A DNA stretch of 12,611 nucleotides, from NCBI GenBank assembly GCA_964503235.1, contig CAZCZJ010000070.1, positions 1-12,611 of the forward strand, written 5' to 3'. Shown piece by piece: positions 1 through 7,075 of the stretch. Positions within the stretch are counted from its first letter, which is position 1; each line of letters starts with the position of its first letter. The translations under genes and the position numbers were made by a program. This stretch comes from W425 sp964503235. GTDB taxonomy: Bacteria > Chloroflexota > Dehalococcoidia > Dehalococcoidales > RBG-16-60-22. The notes under the pieces are model-generated. The model was not told where the DNA came from. It saw nothing but the letters and a program-made list of their open reading frames with translations, and did not search any database.

Positions 1-3
1 CGC

Positions 4-91
<88 letters not shown>

Positions 92-158
92 TTCCATTAT
101 CGACGCAATTTTTACACCTTCTAGAAATTGTTAATCGCCATTTTCTTACCATCTTCAA

Positions 159-188
159 TTGTCATCACTCTACCCCTGTGTTAGAATG
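159..188 (+). promoter_or_regulatory. Candidate sigma-70-type promoter for dprA
   Basis: TTGTCA at 159-164 matches the -35 consensus at five of six positions. TAGAAT at 183-188 matches the -10 at five of six, with 18-bp spacing. The predicted start of transcription (about 195) falls two bases before the TTG start of dprA, so the message would be leaderless or nearly so. No Shine-Dalgarno sequence is present, which agrees with that. The rest of the 92-196 spacer shows nothing recognisable. This is a single motif match in an AT-rich spacer, so confidence is moderate. Confidence 0.45.
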
Positions 189-196
189 AAATTACT

Positions 197-1315
197 TTGA
201 ACGAAGATATTAAGTACTGGGTTGGCTTTAGTAATATCCCGGGCATCGGACGTGTCAGGGTGACGCAGCTCGAGAACTGTTTCGGCAATCTGGAGAAGGC
301 CTGGAAAGCTTCTGCCGGTGAACTAAGAGCTTCCGGAATTGATAGCGTTGGCTTGAAAGCTATTGCCAGGTATCGCCCTGATATTTCACCGGACGAAGAA
401 ATGGAGAAACTGGGAAGATACGGGATAACGGCACTCACCTGTAAAGATAAAAATTATCCATCACGTCTCAAAGAAATATATGATTATCCTCCGGTTATCT
501 ATATAAGAGGTGCCCTGTTGCCCGAGGATGAATGGTGTCTGGCGGTTGTCGGCACCAGGCGGGCTTCCGTTTACGGAAAACAGGTGACCGAAGAGCTGGT
601 TACTGACCTCGCACAGAGTAAAATAACCATTATCAGCGGGCTAGCTAGAGGAATTGACACGATTGCCCATAAAAGTGCGCTAAAATCTGGCGGCAGAAGC
701 CTGTCTGTTTTTGCCTCCGGCCTTGATATTGTCTATCCTAATGAAAATGCCCGTCTGGCACGTGATATTATTGAGCAGGGATGTATCATAAGCGAATACC
801 CGCTCGGGACAAGACCTCGTGCGGAGAATTTCCCGCGGCGTAATCGTATTCTCAGTGGTCTCAGTATGGGCGTGATGGTCATCGAGGCTGGAGAAACCAG
901 TGGTGCTATGATTACCGCACGCATGGCTCTGGAGCAGAACAGAGAGGTTTTTGCTGTCCCCGGCAGCATATTATCACCAACAAGCCGGGGTACCAATCGG
1001 CTTATCCAGGAGGGTGCCAAGCTGGTCCGGGATTATCAGGATATTCTGGAGGAGTTGAATTTAACGACGGTAACACGGCAGATAGAGATGAAAGAGATAC
1101 TTCCTGAGACGGATACTGAAGTTGCCCTTCTCCGGCTACTAAGCGCTGAACCTACGCATATCGATGAAGTTTGCCGAAACAGTGGACTGACGACGGCAAC
1201 AGTCAGTGGTACCCTGGCGATGATGGAACTCAAGGGACTGGTGAAACAGGTAGGAACGATGAATTATGTACTCTCCAGGGAAGCCAGGCAAGAATATAGA
1301 GTAAAAGTTGATTGA
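197..1315 (+). CDS. dprA: DNA processing protein DprA (Smf)
   Basis: DprA binds incoming single-stranded DNA during natural transformation and loads RecA on it; many non-competent bacteria also keep the gene. The 372-residue product has the expected layout: an N-terminal helix-hairpin-helix/SAM-like region (about 1-80), the Rossmann-fold DprA core (about 85-285), and a C-terminal winged-helix domain (about 300-365). Core signatures are VVGTRRAS at 118-125, SGLARGID at 147-154, FPRRNRIL at 212-219, VPGS at 254-257 and SRGTNRLIQEGA at 263-274. The start is TTG: an in-frame TAG lies at 182-184, no in-frame ATG or GTG lies between, and the residues from the TTG onward resemble DprA N-termini. There is no visible Shine-Dalgarno. 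The stop lies five bases before the topA ATG, so the two genes are probably co-transcribed. Confidence 0.93.
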   Translation: MNEDIKYWVGFSNIPGIGRVRVTQLENCFGNLEKAWKASAGELRASGIDSVGLKAIARYRPDISPDEEMEKLGRYGITALTCKDKNYPSRLKEIYDYPPVIYIRGALLPEDEWCLAVVGTRRASVYGKQVTEELVTDLAQSKITIISGLARGIDTIAHKSALKSGGRSLSVFASGLDIVYPNENARLARDIIEQGCIISEYPLGTRPRAENFPRRNRILSGLSMGVMVIEAGETSGAMITARMALEQNREVFAVPGSILSPTSRGTNRLIQEGAKLVRDYQDILEELNLTTVTRQIEMKEILPETDTEVALLRLLSAEPTHIDEVCRNSGLTTATVSGTLAMMELKGLVKQVGTMNYVLSREARQEYRVKVD

Positions 1316-1320
1316 TTATT

Positions 1321-3432
1321 ATGAGTAAAAAATTAGTAATTGTAGAATCGCCGGCTAAAGCAAGAACGCTCGGAAAAATCCTTGGTAAAGGTTACAGTTT
1401 TAAAGCTTCTCTCGGGCATGTTAGAGATTTACCCAGAGGCCAGATGGGAGTCGATATCGATAATGGATTCATGCCTAAATATGTAATTCCTAAAGCAAAG
1501 ACCAAACTGGTTAACGAATTAAAACAGGCTGTCAAAGAGTCATCGACTATATATCTGGCGACTGACCCCGACCGGGAAGGAGAAGCCATCGCCTGGCACT
1601 TGGCAGAAGTTGCCGTGACGGACGATCAAGCTATACATCGTGTTGTCTTTCGTGAGATAACCGGGGATGCCGTAAAGCAAGCGTTCCGGCAGTCCCGACC
1701 AATAGATATGCAACTTGTCGATGCCCAGCAGGCAAGACGTATTTTAGACAGGCTCGTAGGATATAGTATCAGTCCGATTCTCTGGAAGAAGGTGAGGAAA
1801 CGACTTTCTGCCGGTCGTGTTCAATCGGTGGCGGTTAAAATCATCGTTGACCGGGAGAGAGAAATCCAGGCTTTCAAACCGGTGGAATACTGGACGATCG
1901 AGGTTGAGCTTAACAAGAAGAATGATAAGGACATCTTCAGGGCTGGGTTAATCGGATATATTGACGGCAAACGACTTGAAATTCGTAATAAAAAAGAATC
2001 GGATAATTTAATCTCAGCACTGGAAAAGGCAGATTATGCTGTTCTGAAGAAGAATACGAAAAAAGTAACCCGTCAGCCGGCACCACCCTTTACCACCAGT
2101 ACCCTTCAGCAGGAAGCCTGGCGGAAATTACGCTTTTCTGCCAGGCAGACCATGGCAGTAGCCCAGCAGTTGTATGAGGGTCTTCCCATAGGAAGCGAGG
2201 GGAGTGTCGGACTCATTACCTATATGCGCACCGATTCTATCCGGGTGGCTTCTTCAGCGATTGAAGAAACTGTTTCCTATATCCGTGAGAAATACGGCCC
2301 CAAGCTTTTACCCCCGCGTGCCAGGGCCTTTAAAACACGTTCACGAATGGCGCAGGAGGCACACGAAGCCATCCGCCCTACCAGGATTGCCCGTGAGCCA
2401 GCCAAAATCAAAAAATATCTAAATACAAACCAGTTACGGCTTTATGACCTTATCTGGAAACGCATGGTTGCCAGTCAGATGGCAAACGCTCTCTTCGACA
2501 ATACGACCGTCGATATAAAAGCAGAGAATCACTCCGACTATCTGTTACGTACCGCCGCCTCGGTAAATACATTCCCGGGATTCATAACCCTTTATAGTGA
2601 GGGTAAGGACGAAGCGGAGGAAGAAGAGAAAACCTCGCTTCCCTCTCTGGAAAAGGGAGATGCCCTTGAATTGCGGGAAATATTCCCGGAACAGCGTTTT
2701 ACACAGCCTCCTCCCCGTTATACGGAGGCAACGCTGGTGAAAACCTTGGAACAAAACGGTATAGGCCGTCCCAGCACATATGCCCCGATTATTTCGACGA
2801 TTCAGGAGCGGGAATACGTGACCAAAATCGGGGGAGGTTTTCAGGCTACCGAACTGGGTATGGCCGTTAACGATTTATTGATACAGTATTTCCCTGATAT
2901 CATTAATATTACCTTTACTGCTGATATGGAGAACAAACTCGATGGTATTGCTAATAATGAGTTTAACTGGCCGGATGTTATCCGGGACTTCTATACTCCC
3001 TTTGATAATGACCTGAAAAAGGCCTCGGAAATGGCTGAGAAGGTAAAGCTGGAAGACGAGAAAACGGGGGAAGATTGTCCCAAATGCGGTAAACCGCTGG
3101 TGTTCAAGACGGGACGCTTTGGGAAGTTTGTTGCCTGCAGCGGCTATCCCGAATGTAAATATACCCAGTCTTTCCAGATTAAGACAGGGGTGAACTGCCC
3201 CAGGTGCGGTAAAGAGATTGTCCAGAGAATGAGTAAAAAGCGGAAGATTTTCTACGGCTGCAGCGGATATCCGGATTGCGACTTTGCTACCTATCTCAAG
3301 CCGCTGCCCCAACCGTGTCCGCAGTGCGGCGGACTGCTTACGCAGTTCAGGGGTAAGCAGGCGAAGTGCTCCAGTTGTGAGTATAAAGGGAAGATACCGG
3401 AAAGTAAAACCAAGAAAACAATTCGAGGGTGA
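1321..3432 (+). CDS. topA: DNA topoisomerase I (type IA)
   Basis: This enzyme relaxes negative supercoils by cutting one strand and passing the other through the break. The 703-residue protein starts with the TOPRIM domain: Glu9 in VIVESPAKA, and the metal-binding D82-x-D84-x-E86 in DPDREGE. The catalytic tyrosine is Tyr301 in GLITYMRTDS. The C-terminus carries three zinc-ribbon modules: C586/C589/C606/C612, C626/C629/C647/C653 and C666/C669/C683/C686. Length and order are normal for bacterial TopA. ATG at 1321 is preferred to the in-frame TTG at 1312, because it gives the usual M-S-K-K-L-V-I-V-E-S start and the TTG would overlap the dprA stop. No clear Shine-Dalgarno precedes either, so coupling to dprA translation is likely. 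A repeat-rich 453-bp gap follows. Confidence 0.97.
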   Translation: MSKKLVIVESPAKARTLGKILGKGYSFKASLGHVRDLPRGQMGVDIDNGFMPKYVIPKAKTKLVNELKQAVKESSTIYLATDPDREGEAIAWHLAEVAVTDDQAIHRVVFREITGDAVKQAFRQSRPIDMQLVDAQQARRILDRLVGYSISPILWKKVRKRLSAGRVQSVAVKIIVDREREIQAFKPVEYWTIEVELNKKNDKDIFRAGLIGYIDGKRLEIRNKKESDNLISALEKADYAVLKKNTKKVTRQPAPPFTTSTLQQEAWRKLRFSARQTMAVAQQLYEGLPIGSEGSVGLITYMRTDSIRVASSAIEETVSYIREKYGPKLLPPRARAFKTRSRMAQEAHEAIRPTRIAREPAKIKKYLNTNQLRLYDLIWKRMVASQMANALFDNTTVDIKAENHSDYLLRTAASVNTFPGFITLYSEGKDEAEEEEKTSLPSLEKGDALELREIFPEQRFTQPPPRYTEATLVKTLEQNGIGRPSTYAPIISTIQEREYVTKIGGGFQATELGMAVNDLLIQYFPDIINITFTADMENKLDGIANNEFNWPDVIRDFYTPFDNDLKKASEMAEKVKLEDEKTGEDCPKCGKPLVFKTGRFGKFVACSGYPECKYTQSFQIKTGVNCPRCGKEIVQRMSKKRKIFYGCSGYPDCDFATYLKPLPQPCPQCGGLLTQFRGKQAKCSSCEYKGKIPESKTKKTIRG

Positions 3433-3450
3433 ATTGAAGGTGGGTTGGTT

Positions 3451-3508
3451 TCTACCTCACCTCCTTGTTCCCCCTCTCTTGGCGAGGTTTCACAGGAGAG
3501 GGGGGAAA
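3451..3508. repeat. CCCCCTCTC/GAGAGGGGG hairpin repeat, copy 1
   Basis: A CTCACC motif at 3456-3461 is followed by an inverted repeat, CCCCCTCTC at 3470-3478 with GAGAGGGGG at 3496-3504 (9-bp stem, 17-nt loop). The same arrangement occurs at about 7987-8060, 8168-8220 and 12541-12611. It lies 18 bases after the topA stop. It could slow or end transcription of topA, but there is no U-tract after it, so it is called as a repeat and not as a terminator. Confidence 0.7.
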
Positions 3509-3581
3509 CAGGAAGAGGGGCTGTTGCCCCATCGGGGATAAAAGAGGAACTTACGCTTCCTTAATAACGAGGGAGGGTATC

Positions 3582-3843
3582 AATCCATCCCCCTAGCCCC
3601 CTTCCTTTGGAAAAGGAAGGGGGGATATTTACAAAGGGAATATTGCTGATTGGATTATTGATATAAAAAGGCCAGTACCGGGAATAATTGAAAATGACGC
3701 CGCCTCCTTTACCCCGCAGTGGTGTTAAGGGACAGTGAGAGTAAGTGGATTTACTTCTCCCTTTTAATGGGTGAAGGAGTGGGGAAAAACAAACGGACAG
3801 GCAAAGGATGATGCAAGGGCGGTCGGGTGGGAATAGATAAAAC
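3582..3843 (+). repeat. Composite intergenic repeat unit, copy 1
   Basis: The left end, 3582-3622, is 41 bases identical to 8288-8328. It contains a hairpin, CCCCTTCCTT (3598-3607) with AAGGAAGGGG (3613-3622). The right end, 3806-3843, matches 8462-8499 at 36 of 38 bases and contains GGGCGGTCGGGTGGGAATAG. The middle is diverged but keeps similar short pieces, such as TTACAAAG after the hairpin and TTACCCC-x-CAG before the right end. Both copies have the same orientation, and a CCCCTCTC hairpin lies 70-77 bases upstream of each. Frames through the unit show no recognisable protein. No mobility gene is present, so a non-autonomous dispersed element is the best description. Confidence 0.8.
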
Positions 3844-3871
3844 CGAAGGGGTAGAGAGGGGTAAAACCGAA

Positions 3872-3885
3872 CAGGTGACAACCTG
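3872..3885 (+). promoter_or_regulatory. Small hairpin overlapping the Xer ribosome binding site
   Basis: CAGGT (3872-3876) and ACCTG (3881-3885) can pair around the four-base loop GACA, immediately before the ATG at 3886. The only plausible Shine-Dalgarno, AGGTGA at 3873-3878, seven bases from the start, lies in this stem and loop. The stem is only five base pairs, so a regulatory effect is possible but unproven. Confidence 0.35.
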
Positions 3886-4791
3886 ATGCAGGAAGTCTTT
3901 AAGAAATATGTAGATTACCTTCAGGTAGAGCGCAATGCCTCGCCGTATACCGTCAGAAATTATACCGACGCTTTAATGAAATTCTTCGATTATCTCACCG
4001 GCAGAGGTATTACCTCCCTGAAAGATGTTAATAAGCAAACATTACGCGATTACCTGTCGTACCTGATAGAACAGGGCTACGCAAAGTCGAGTATTGCCCG
4101 GCGGCTTTCGGCGATACGCTCGTTCTACCGCTACCTGATGCGGGAGGAAATGATAGCGGTGAGCCCCGCCGCCACCACAGTATCACCCAGACTCGACAAG
4201 CGGTTGCCGTCTTTCCTGACCGTCGAAGAAGCCAAACGTTTGATAGAGTCGCCCGACCCGTCCAAGCCACAGGGATTACGTGACCGGGCCCTGATGGAAA
4301 TGCTGTACGCCTCCGGCCTGCGCATTAGCGAGCTGGTTAGTCTGGATGTGGTGCAGGTGAACCTGGACACCAATGAGGTACGTGTATGGGGGAAAGGGTC
4401 TAAAGAACGGGTGGTGCTCATCGGGAATCCGGCCCACCAGGCGCTTACCGATTATTTAGAACGGGGCAGACCGGAACTGCTGGGGAAAAAGAAGAGCGAT
4501 GCCTTGTTCGTTAACCGCTACGGCGGAAGGCTCCCCGCCCGGAGGGTGCAGAAAATCCTCGACAAGTATGCCCGAAATATCGATAAAAAGGTACATCCCC
4601 ACATGTTAAGGCATACGTTCGCTACCCATCTTCTCGACGGCGGCGCCGACCTGAAAGTCGTCCAGGAACTCCTGGGGCACGCCGACCTGTCGTCGACGCA
4701 GATATACACTCACGTGACGCAGAGTCGGGCGCGCAAGATTTACCTGTCGGCACATCCTTTAGCCAGGAAGGCAGTTAATAAAGATGAATAA
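3886..4791 (+). CDS. xerC: Tyrosine recombinase XerC/XerD family
   Basis: This is a site-specific tyrosine recombinase of the chromosome-dimer-resolving Xer type, acting at dif near the replication terminus. The 301-residue length is typical of XerC/XerD. The N-terminal SAM-like core-binding domain spans about 1-90 and the catalytic domain about 105-295. All catalytic residues are visible with XerD-like spacing: Arg146 (SGLRISEL), Lys170 (GKGSKER), His239 and Arg242 (HMLRHTFATHLL), His265 (LLGHADL) and the nucleophile Tyr274 (QIYTHV). The symbol is tentative: the sequence alone does not separate XerC from XerD or a single-recombinase system. The dprA-topA-xer neighbourhood, known from Bacillus (codV), favours a housekeeping Xer over a mobile integrase. 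It is the first gene of a compact operon and overlaps the next gene by 8 nt. Confidence 0.9.
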   Translation: MQEVFKKYVDYLQVERNASPYTVRNYTDALMKFFDYLTGRGITSLKDVNKQTLRDYLSYLIEQGYAKSSIARRLSAIRSFYRYLMREEMIAVSPAATTVSPRLDKRLPSFLTVEEAKRLIESPDPSKPQGLRDRALMEMLYASGLRISELVSLDVVQVNLDTNEVRVWGKGSKERVVLIGNPAHQALTDYLERGRPELLGKKKSDALFVNRYGGRLPARRVQKILDKYARNIDKKVHPHMLRHTFATHLLDGGADLKVVQELLGHADLSSTQIYTHVTQSRARKIYLSAHPLARKAVNKDE

Positions 4792-5848
4792 CCGCCTGAA
4801 AAATTGCCGTAAAGCGCTGGCTGAGAATAAAGTAGATGCCGTCCTCATCACACAAGCTGAGAACCGCCGGTATCTATCCGGTTTCGACGGCTCGGCGGGT
4901 TACCTGCTGATTACGGAAAAGAAGGCGCTGCTGGCGACGGATTTTCGCTATACAGAGCAAGCATCCAAGCAGGCGCCAGACTTTGAGATAATCCGGATAA
5001 AGGGGAAAGTGAGCGAATGGTTCACTGCTCTGGTGACGGGAGCGGGTATTAGAAAGCTGGGATTCGAGGCCGACGATATTTCATATAGTGCGTATAACCA
5101 GTTCCGCGATGCCTTGGCGGAAGTTGAAATAGTACCAGTAAAAGAGGTGGCGGAAAAGCTGCGGGCGGTGAAAGAGCCCGAGGAGTTAGAGTATATCGGG
5201 AAGGCGGTGGCCATCGCCGATACCGCCTATGATAGTGTTGAGAATAAAATAGCCGCGGGTATGACGGAGAACCAGGTGGCCTGGGAAATGGAAAAAAGCC
5301 TGCGGGAAAACGGCAGCGAGGCGGTACCCTTCGAAATAATCGTTGCCTCCGGTCCCAACGCCTCCCTGCCCCATCACCGACCTACGGACCGCGTTATCAA
5401 TCCGGGCGAGCCAGTGCTGATAGACATGGGAGCGAAATACAGGGGCTACGCCAGCGATTTAAGTAGAACCATATGCATTGGCAGTCCCGACGATACTTTT
5501 TTGAAGATTTATAAAATTGTTCTTGACGCCCAGGAAGCGGCGGAGTCTATAATAAAGAGGGGTATGACCGGGCACCAGGCGGACAGCGCCGCCAGGGAGG
5601 TCATCGAGAAAGCGGGTTACGGCGAACTATTCGGTCACTCGCTGGGCCACGGCGTCGGTCTGGCGGAGCATGAGATGCCCCATTTAAGTCCCAATGCGGA
5701 CGGGACTCTTGAAGACGGAATGGTATACACGGTCGAGCCGGGTATATATCTATCGGGTTGGGGGGGCGTACGCATCGAGGACACGGCCGTGATGGAAAAA
5801 GGCAAAACTAGGGTAATCACTAAAGCCAGGAAGGTGAGATATGATTAA
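4784..5848 (+). CDS. M24 family metallopeptidase, Xaa-Pro aminopeptidase-like
   Basis: The predicted role is cytoplasmic removal of an N-terminal residue from peptides with proline in second position, using two metal ions. The 354-residue protein has an N-terminal creatinase-like domain (about 1-125) and a C-terminal pita-bread catalytic domain (about 130-350). The five metal ligands of the M24 fold are visible: Asp214 (LIDMGAKY), Asp225 (YASDLSRT), His289 (GHGVGLAEHE), Glu318 (TVEPGIYL) and Glu332 (VRIEDTAV). A PHHRPTD stretch near residue 200 also fits the peptidases. The length fits short PepQ/YqhT-type proteins. ATG 4784 lies inside the end of xer (8-nt overlap). In many bacteria such a gene sits directly before efp, as here. 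Dipeptidase versus aminopeptidase activity cannot be decided from the sequence. Confidence 0.9.
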   Translation: MNNRLKNCRKALAENKVDAVLITQAENRRYLSGFDGSAGYLLITEKKALLATDFRYTEQASKQAPDFEIIRIKGKVSEWFTALVTGAGIRKLGFEADDISYSAYNQFRDALAEVEIVPVKEVAEKLRAVKEPEELEYIGKAVAIADTAYDSVENKIAAGMTENQVAWEMEKSLRENGSEAVPFEIIVASGPNASLPHHRPTDRVINPGEPVLIDMGAKYRGYASDLSRTICIGSPDDTFLKIYKIVLDAQEAAESIIKRGMTGHQADSAAREVIEKAGYGELFGHSLGHGVGLAEHEMPHLSPNADGTLEDGMVYTVEPGIYLSGWGGVRIEDTAVMEKGKTRVITKARKVRYD

Positions 5849-6398
5849 CGCCACCGAATTGAGAAAGGGAGTCATCATCGAGTTCGAAGGGAAGCTGTAC
5901 CAGGTGGTCGAATACCAGCATGTCAAGATGAAGAAGACAGCCCTGGCCAAGGTCAAGCTGCGGGATATCAATGCCGGCCATACTCTCGAACGCTCGTTTC
6001 AGTCGGGTGAAAGACTGGTGAGAGCGCGACTGGACTCGCGGCAGATGCAGTACCTCTATAATGACGGCGAACTGTATTACTTCATGGACCAGGAAAACTA
6101 CGAGCAGATGCCTTTCAGTGCCGAACAGCTCGGTGATGCCCTGGACTATCTCAAAGAGGGGAATTCCGTGGAGGTAACCAGCTACAAGGATAAAATCGTG
6201 GGTATCGAGATGCCGATTACCGTAGAGCTCGAGGTAACGGAGACCGATCCGGGATTCAAGGGGGATACCGCCACCTCCGGCAATAAGCCCGCCAAGCTGG
6301 AAACGGGTTTATCTATCCAGGTCCCTCTTTTTATCAATATCGGTGATATTATTAAGGTGGACACGCGCACCGGCACTTATCTGGAAAGGAGAGGTTAG
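5841..6398 (+). CDS. efp: Elongation factor P
   Basis: EF-P binds ribosomes stalled on consecutive prolines and stimulates peptide bond formation. The 185-residue length is normal, with an N-terminal KOW-like domain (about 1-62) and two OB domains. Near the C-terminus, PGFKGDTATSGNKPAKLETG and the ending VDTRTGTYLERRG are strong family signatures. The loop that reaches the peptidyl-transferase centre reads H27-V-K-M-K-K-T-A34, where most EF-Ps have PGKG or PGRG. Lys32 aligns with the functional tip residue, but both flanking glycines are replaced (Lys31, Thr33). An AGGAAGGTGAG Shine-Dalgarno lies just before ATG 5841. The first eight bases overlap the end of the peptidase gene, so the pair is probably translationally coupled. 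The upstream neighbour, a proline-specific peptidase, also concerns proline peptides. Confidence 0.96.
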   Translation: MINATELRKGVIIEFEGKLYQVVEYQHVKMKKTALAKVKLRDINAGHTLERSFQSGERLVRARLDSRQMQYLYNDGELYYFMDQENYEQMPFSAEQLGDALDYLKEGNSVEVTSYKDKIVGIEMPITVELEVTETDPGFKGDTATSGNKPAKLETGLSIQVPLFINIGDIIKVDTRTGTYLERRG

Positions 6399-6409
6399 GA
6401 TAACGTCAA

Positions 6410-7075
6410 TTGCTAAAAGCTGACCTGCACATCCATTCCGAATACTCCATGGACTGTAATACACCGCTGGACAGGATAATCCAGAGGTGCCGGGAACTGG
6501 AGATAAACTGTATCGCCATTGCCGACCACGGCACCGCCGAAGGCGCCCTCAAAATACAGAAACTGGCCCCCTTCACCGTCATCGTCGCCGAAGAAATTAT
6601 GACCACCCAGGGTGAAATCATGGGGATGTTTCTGCAGGAAACTATACCCGGTGGGCTCACCCCGCAGGAGACGGTGAAACGCATCAGAGAGCAGGGCGGG
6701 CTGGTGAACATACCGCATCCCTTCGAGACGATACGGGGTTCCGCTCTGAAAGACCGGGCGATAGAGGAAATAGCCGCCCAGATAGACCTGATGGAAGTAT
6801 TGAACTCGCGGAGTCCTTTTCCGGCAAATTCCAATAAAGCGAAGGCATTTGCTAAAGAACACGGTATTGTCCCGGGAGCGGGCAGCGACGCTCATACCCT
6901 GTTTGAAATCGGTAACGCCTACGTAATCATGCCGGAGTTCAACAGCCCGCAGGAATTTTTAAAAGCCTTATCGCAGGGGAAAATATATGGTAAACGCTCG
7001 GGGGTGATGGTGCACTTATTCAGCACCTGGGCGAAGGTGAAGAATAAGTTCTTGAGCAGGAGGAAACATGGGTAG
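6410..7075 (+). CDS. PHP-domain metal-dependent phosphoesterase
   Basis: The protein has the polymerase-and-histidinol-phosphatase (PHP) fold, which hydrolyses phosphoester bonds with a metal cluster. Ligand motifs are in order: His7 and His9 (DLHIHSEYS), Asp39-His40 (IADHGT), Glu61/Glu62 (VAEEI), His103 (NIPHPFE), and Asp160 and His162 (GSDAHT). At 221 residues it is a stand-alone PHP protein without polymerase or histidinol-phosphatase domains; its substrate is unknown. The TTG start is chosen because the next in-frame ATG (residue 14) would remove the first metal motif, and AGGA lies nine bases upstream. Eleven bases separate it from efp, and it overlaps the next gene by 8 nt. The C-terminal end is basic (KNKFLSRRKHG). 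Confidence 0.87.
   Translation: MLKADLHIHSEYSMDCNTPLDRIIQRCRELEINCIAIADHGTAEGALKIQKLAPFTVIVAEEIMTTQGEIMGMFLQETIPGGLTPQETVKRIREQGGLVNIPHPFETIRGSALKDRAIEEIAAQIDLMEVLNSRSPFPANSNKAKAFAKEHGIVPGAGSDAHTLFEIGNAYVIMPEFNSPQEFLKALSQGKIYGKRSGVMVHLFSTWAKVKNKFLSRRKHG

Noticed and set aside
186..200. A four-codon leader frame ATG AAA TTA CTT TGA overlapping the dprA start
   Set aside because: It could couple to the TTG start, but its ATG overlaps the -10 box and there is no ribosome binding site, so it is probably not transcribed from that promoter.
1312..1320. TTG start for topA, three codons upstream of the ATG
   Set aside because: It would overlap the dprA stop. The ATG gives the usual TopA N-terminus, and neither has a better ribosome binding site.
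2875..3312. A 145-codon open frame antisense to topA
   Set aside because: It is opposite the conserved zinc-ribbon region of TopA, with no ribosome binding site and no recognisable product.
3561..3881. A 106-codon minus-strand frame in the gap after topA
   Set aside because: It runs through the hairpins and composite repeat. The translation is proline- and serine-rich low complexity and is not kept as a frame in the second repeat copy.
3886..4791. The tyrosine recombinase as a phage or island integrase
   Set aside because: Length, motif spacing and the neighbours topA, pep and efp fit housekeeping Xer. It is not next to the tRNA gene, and no attachment-site repeats or phage genes are visible.
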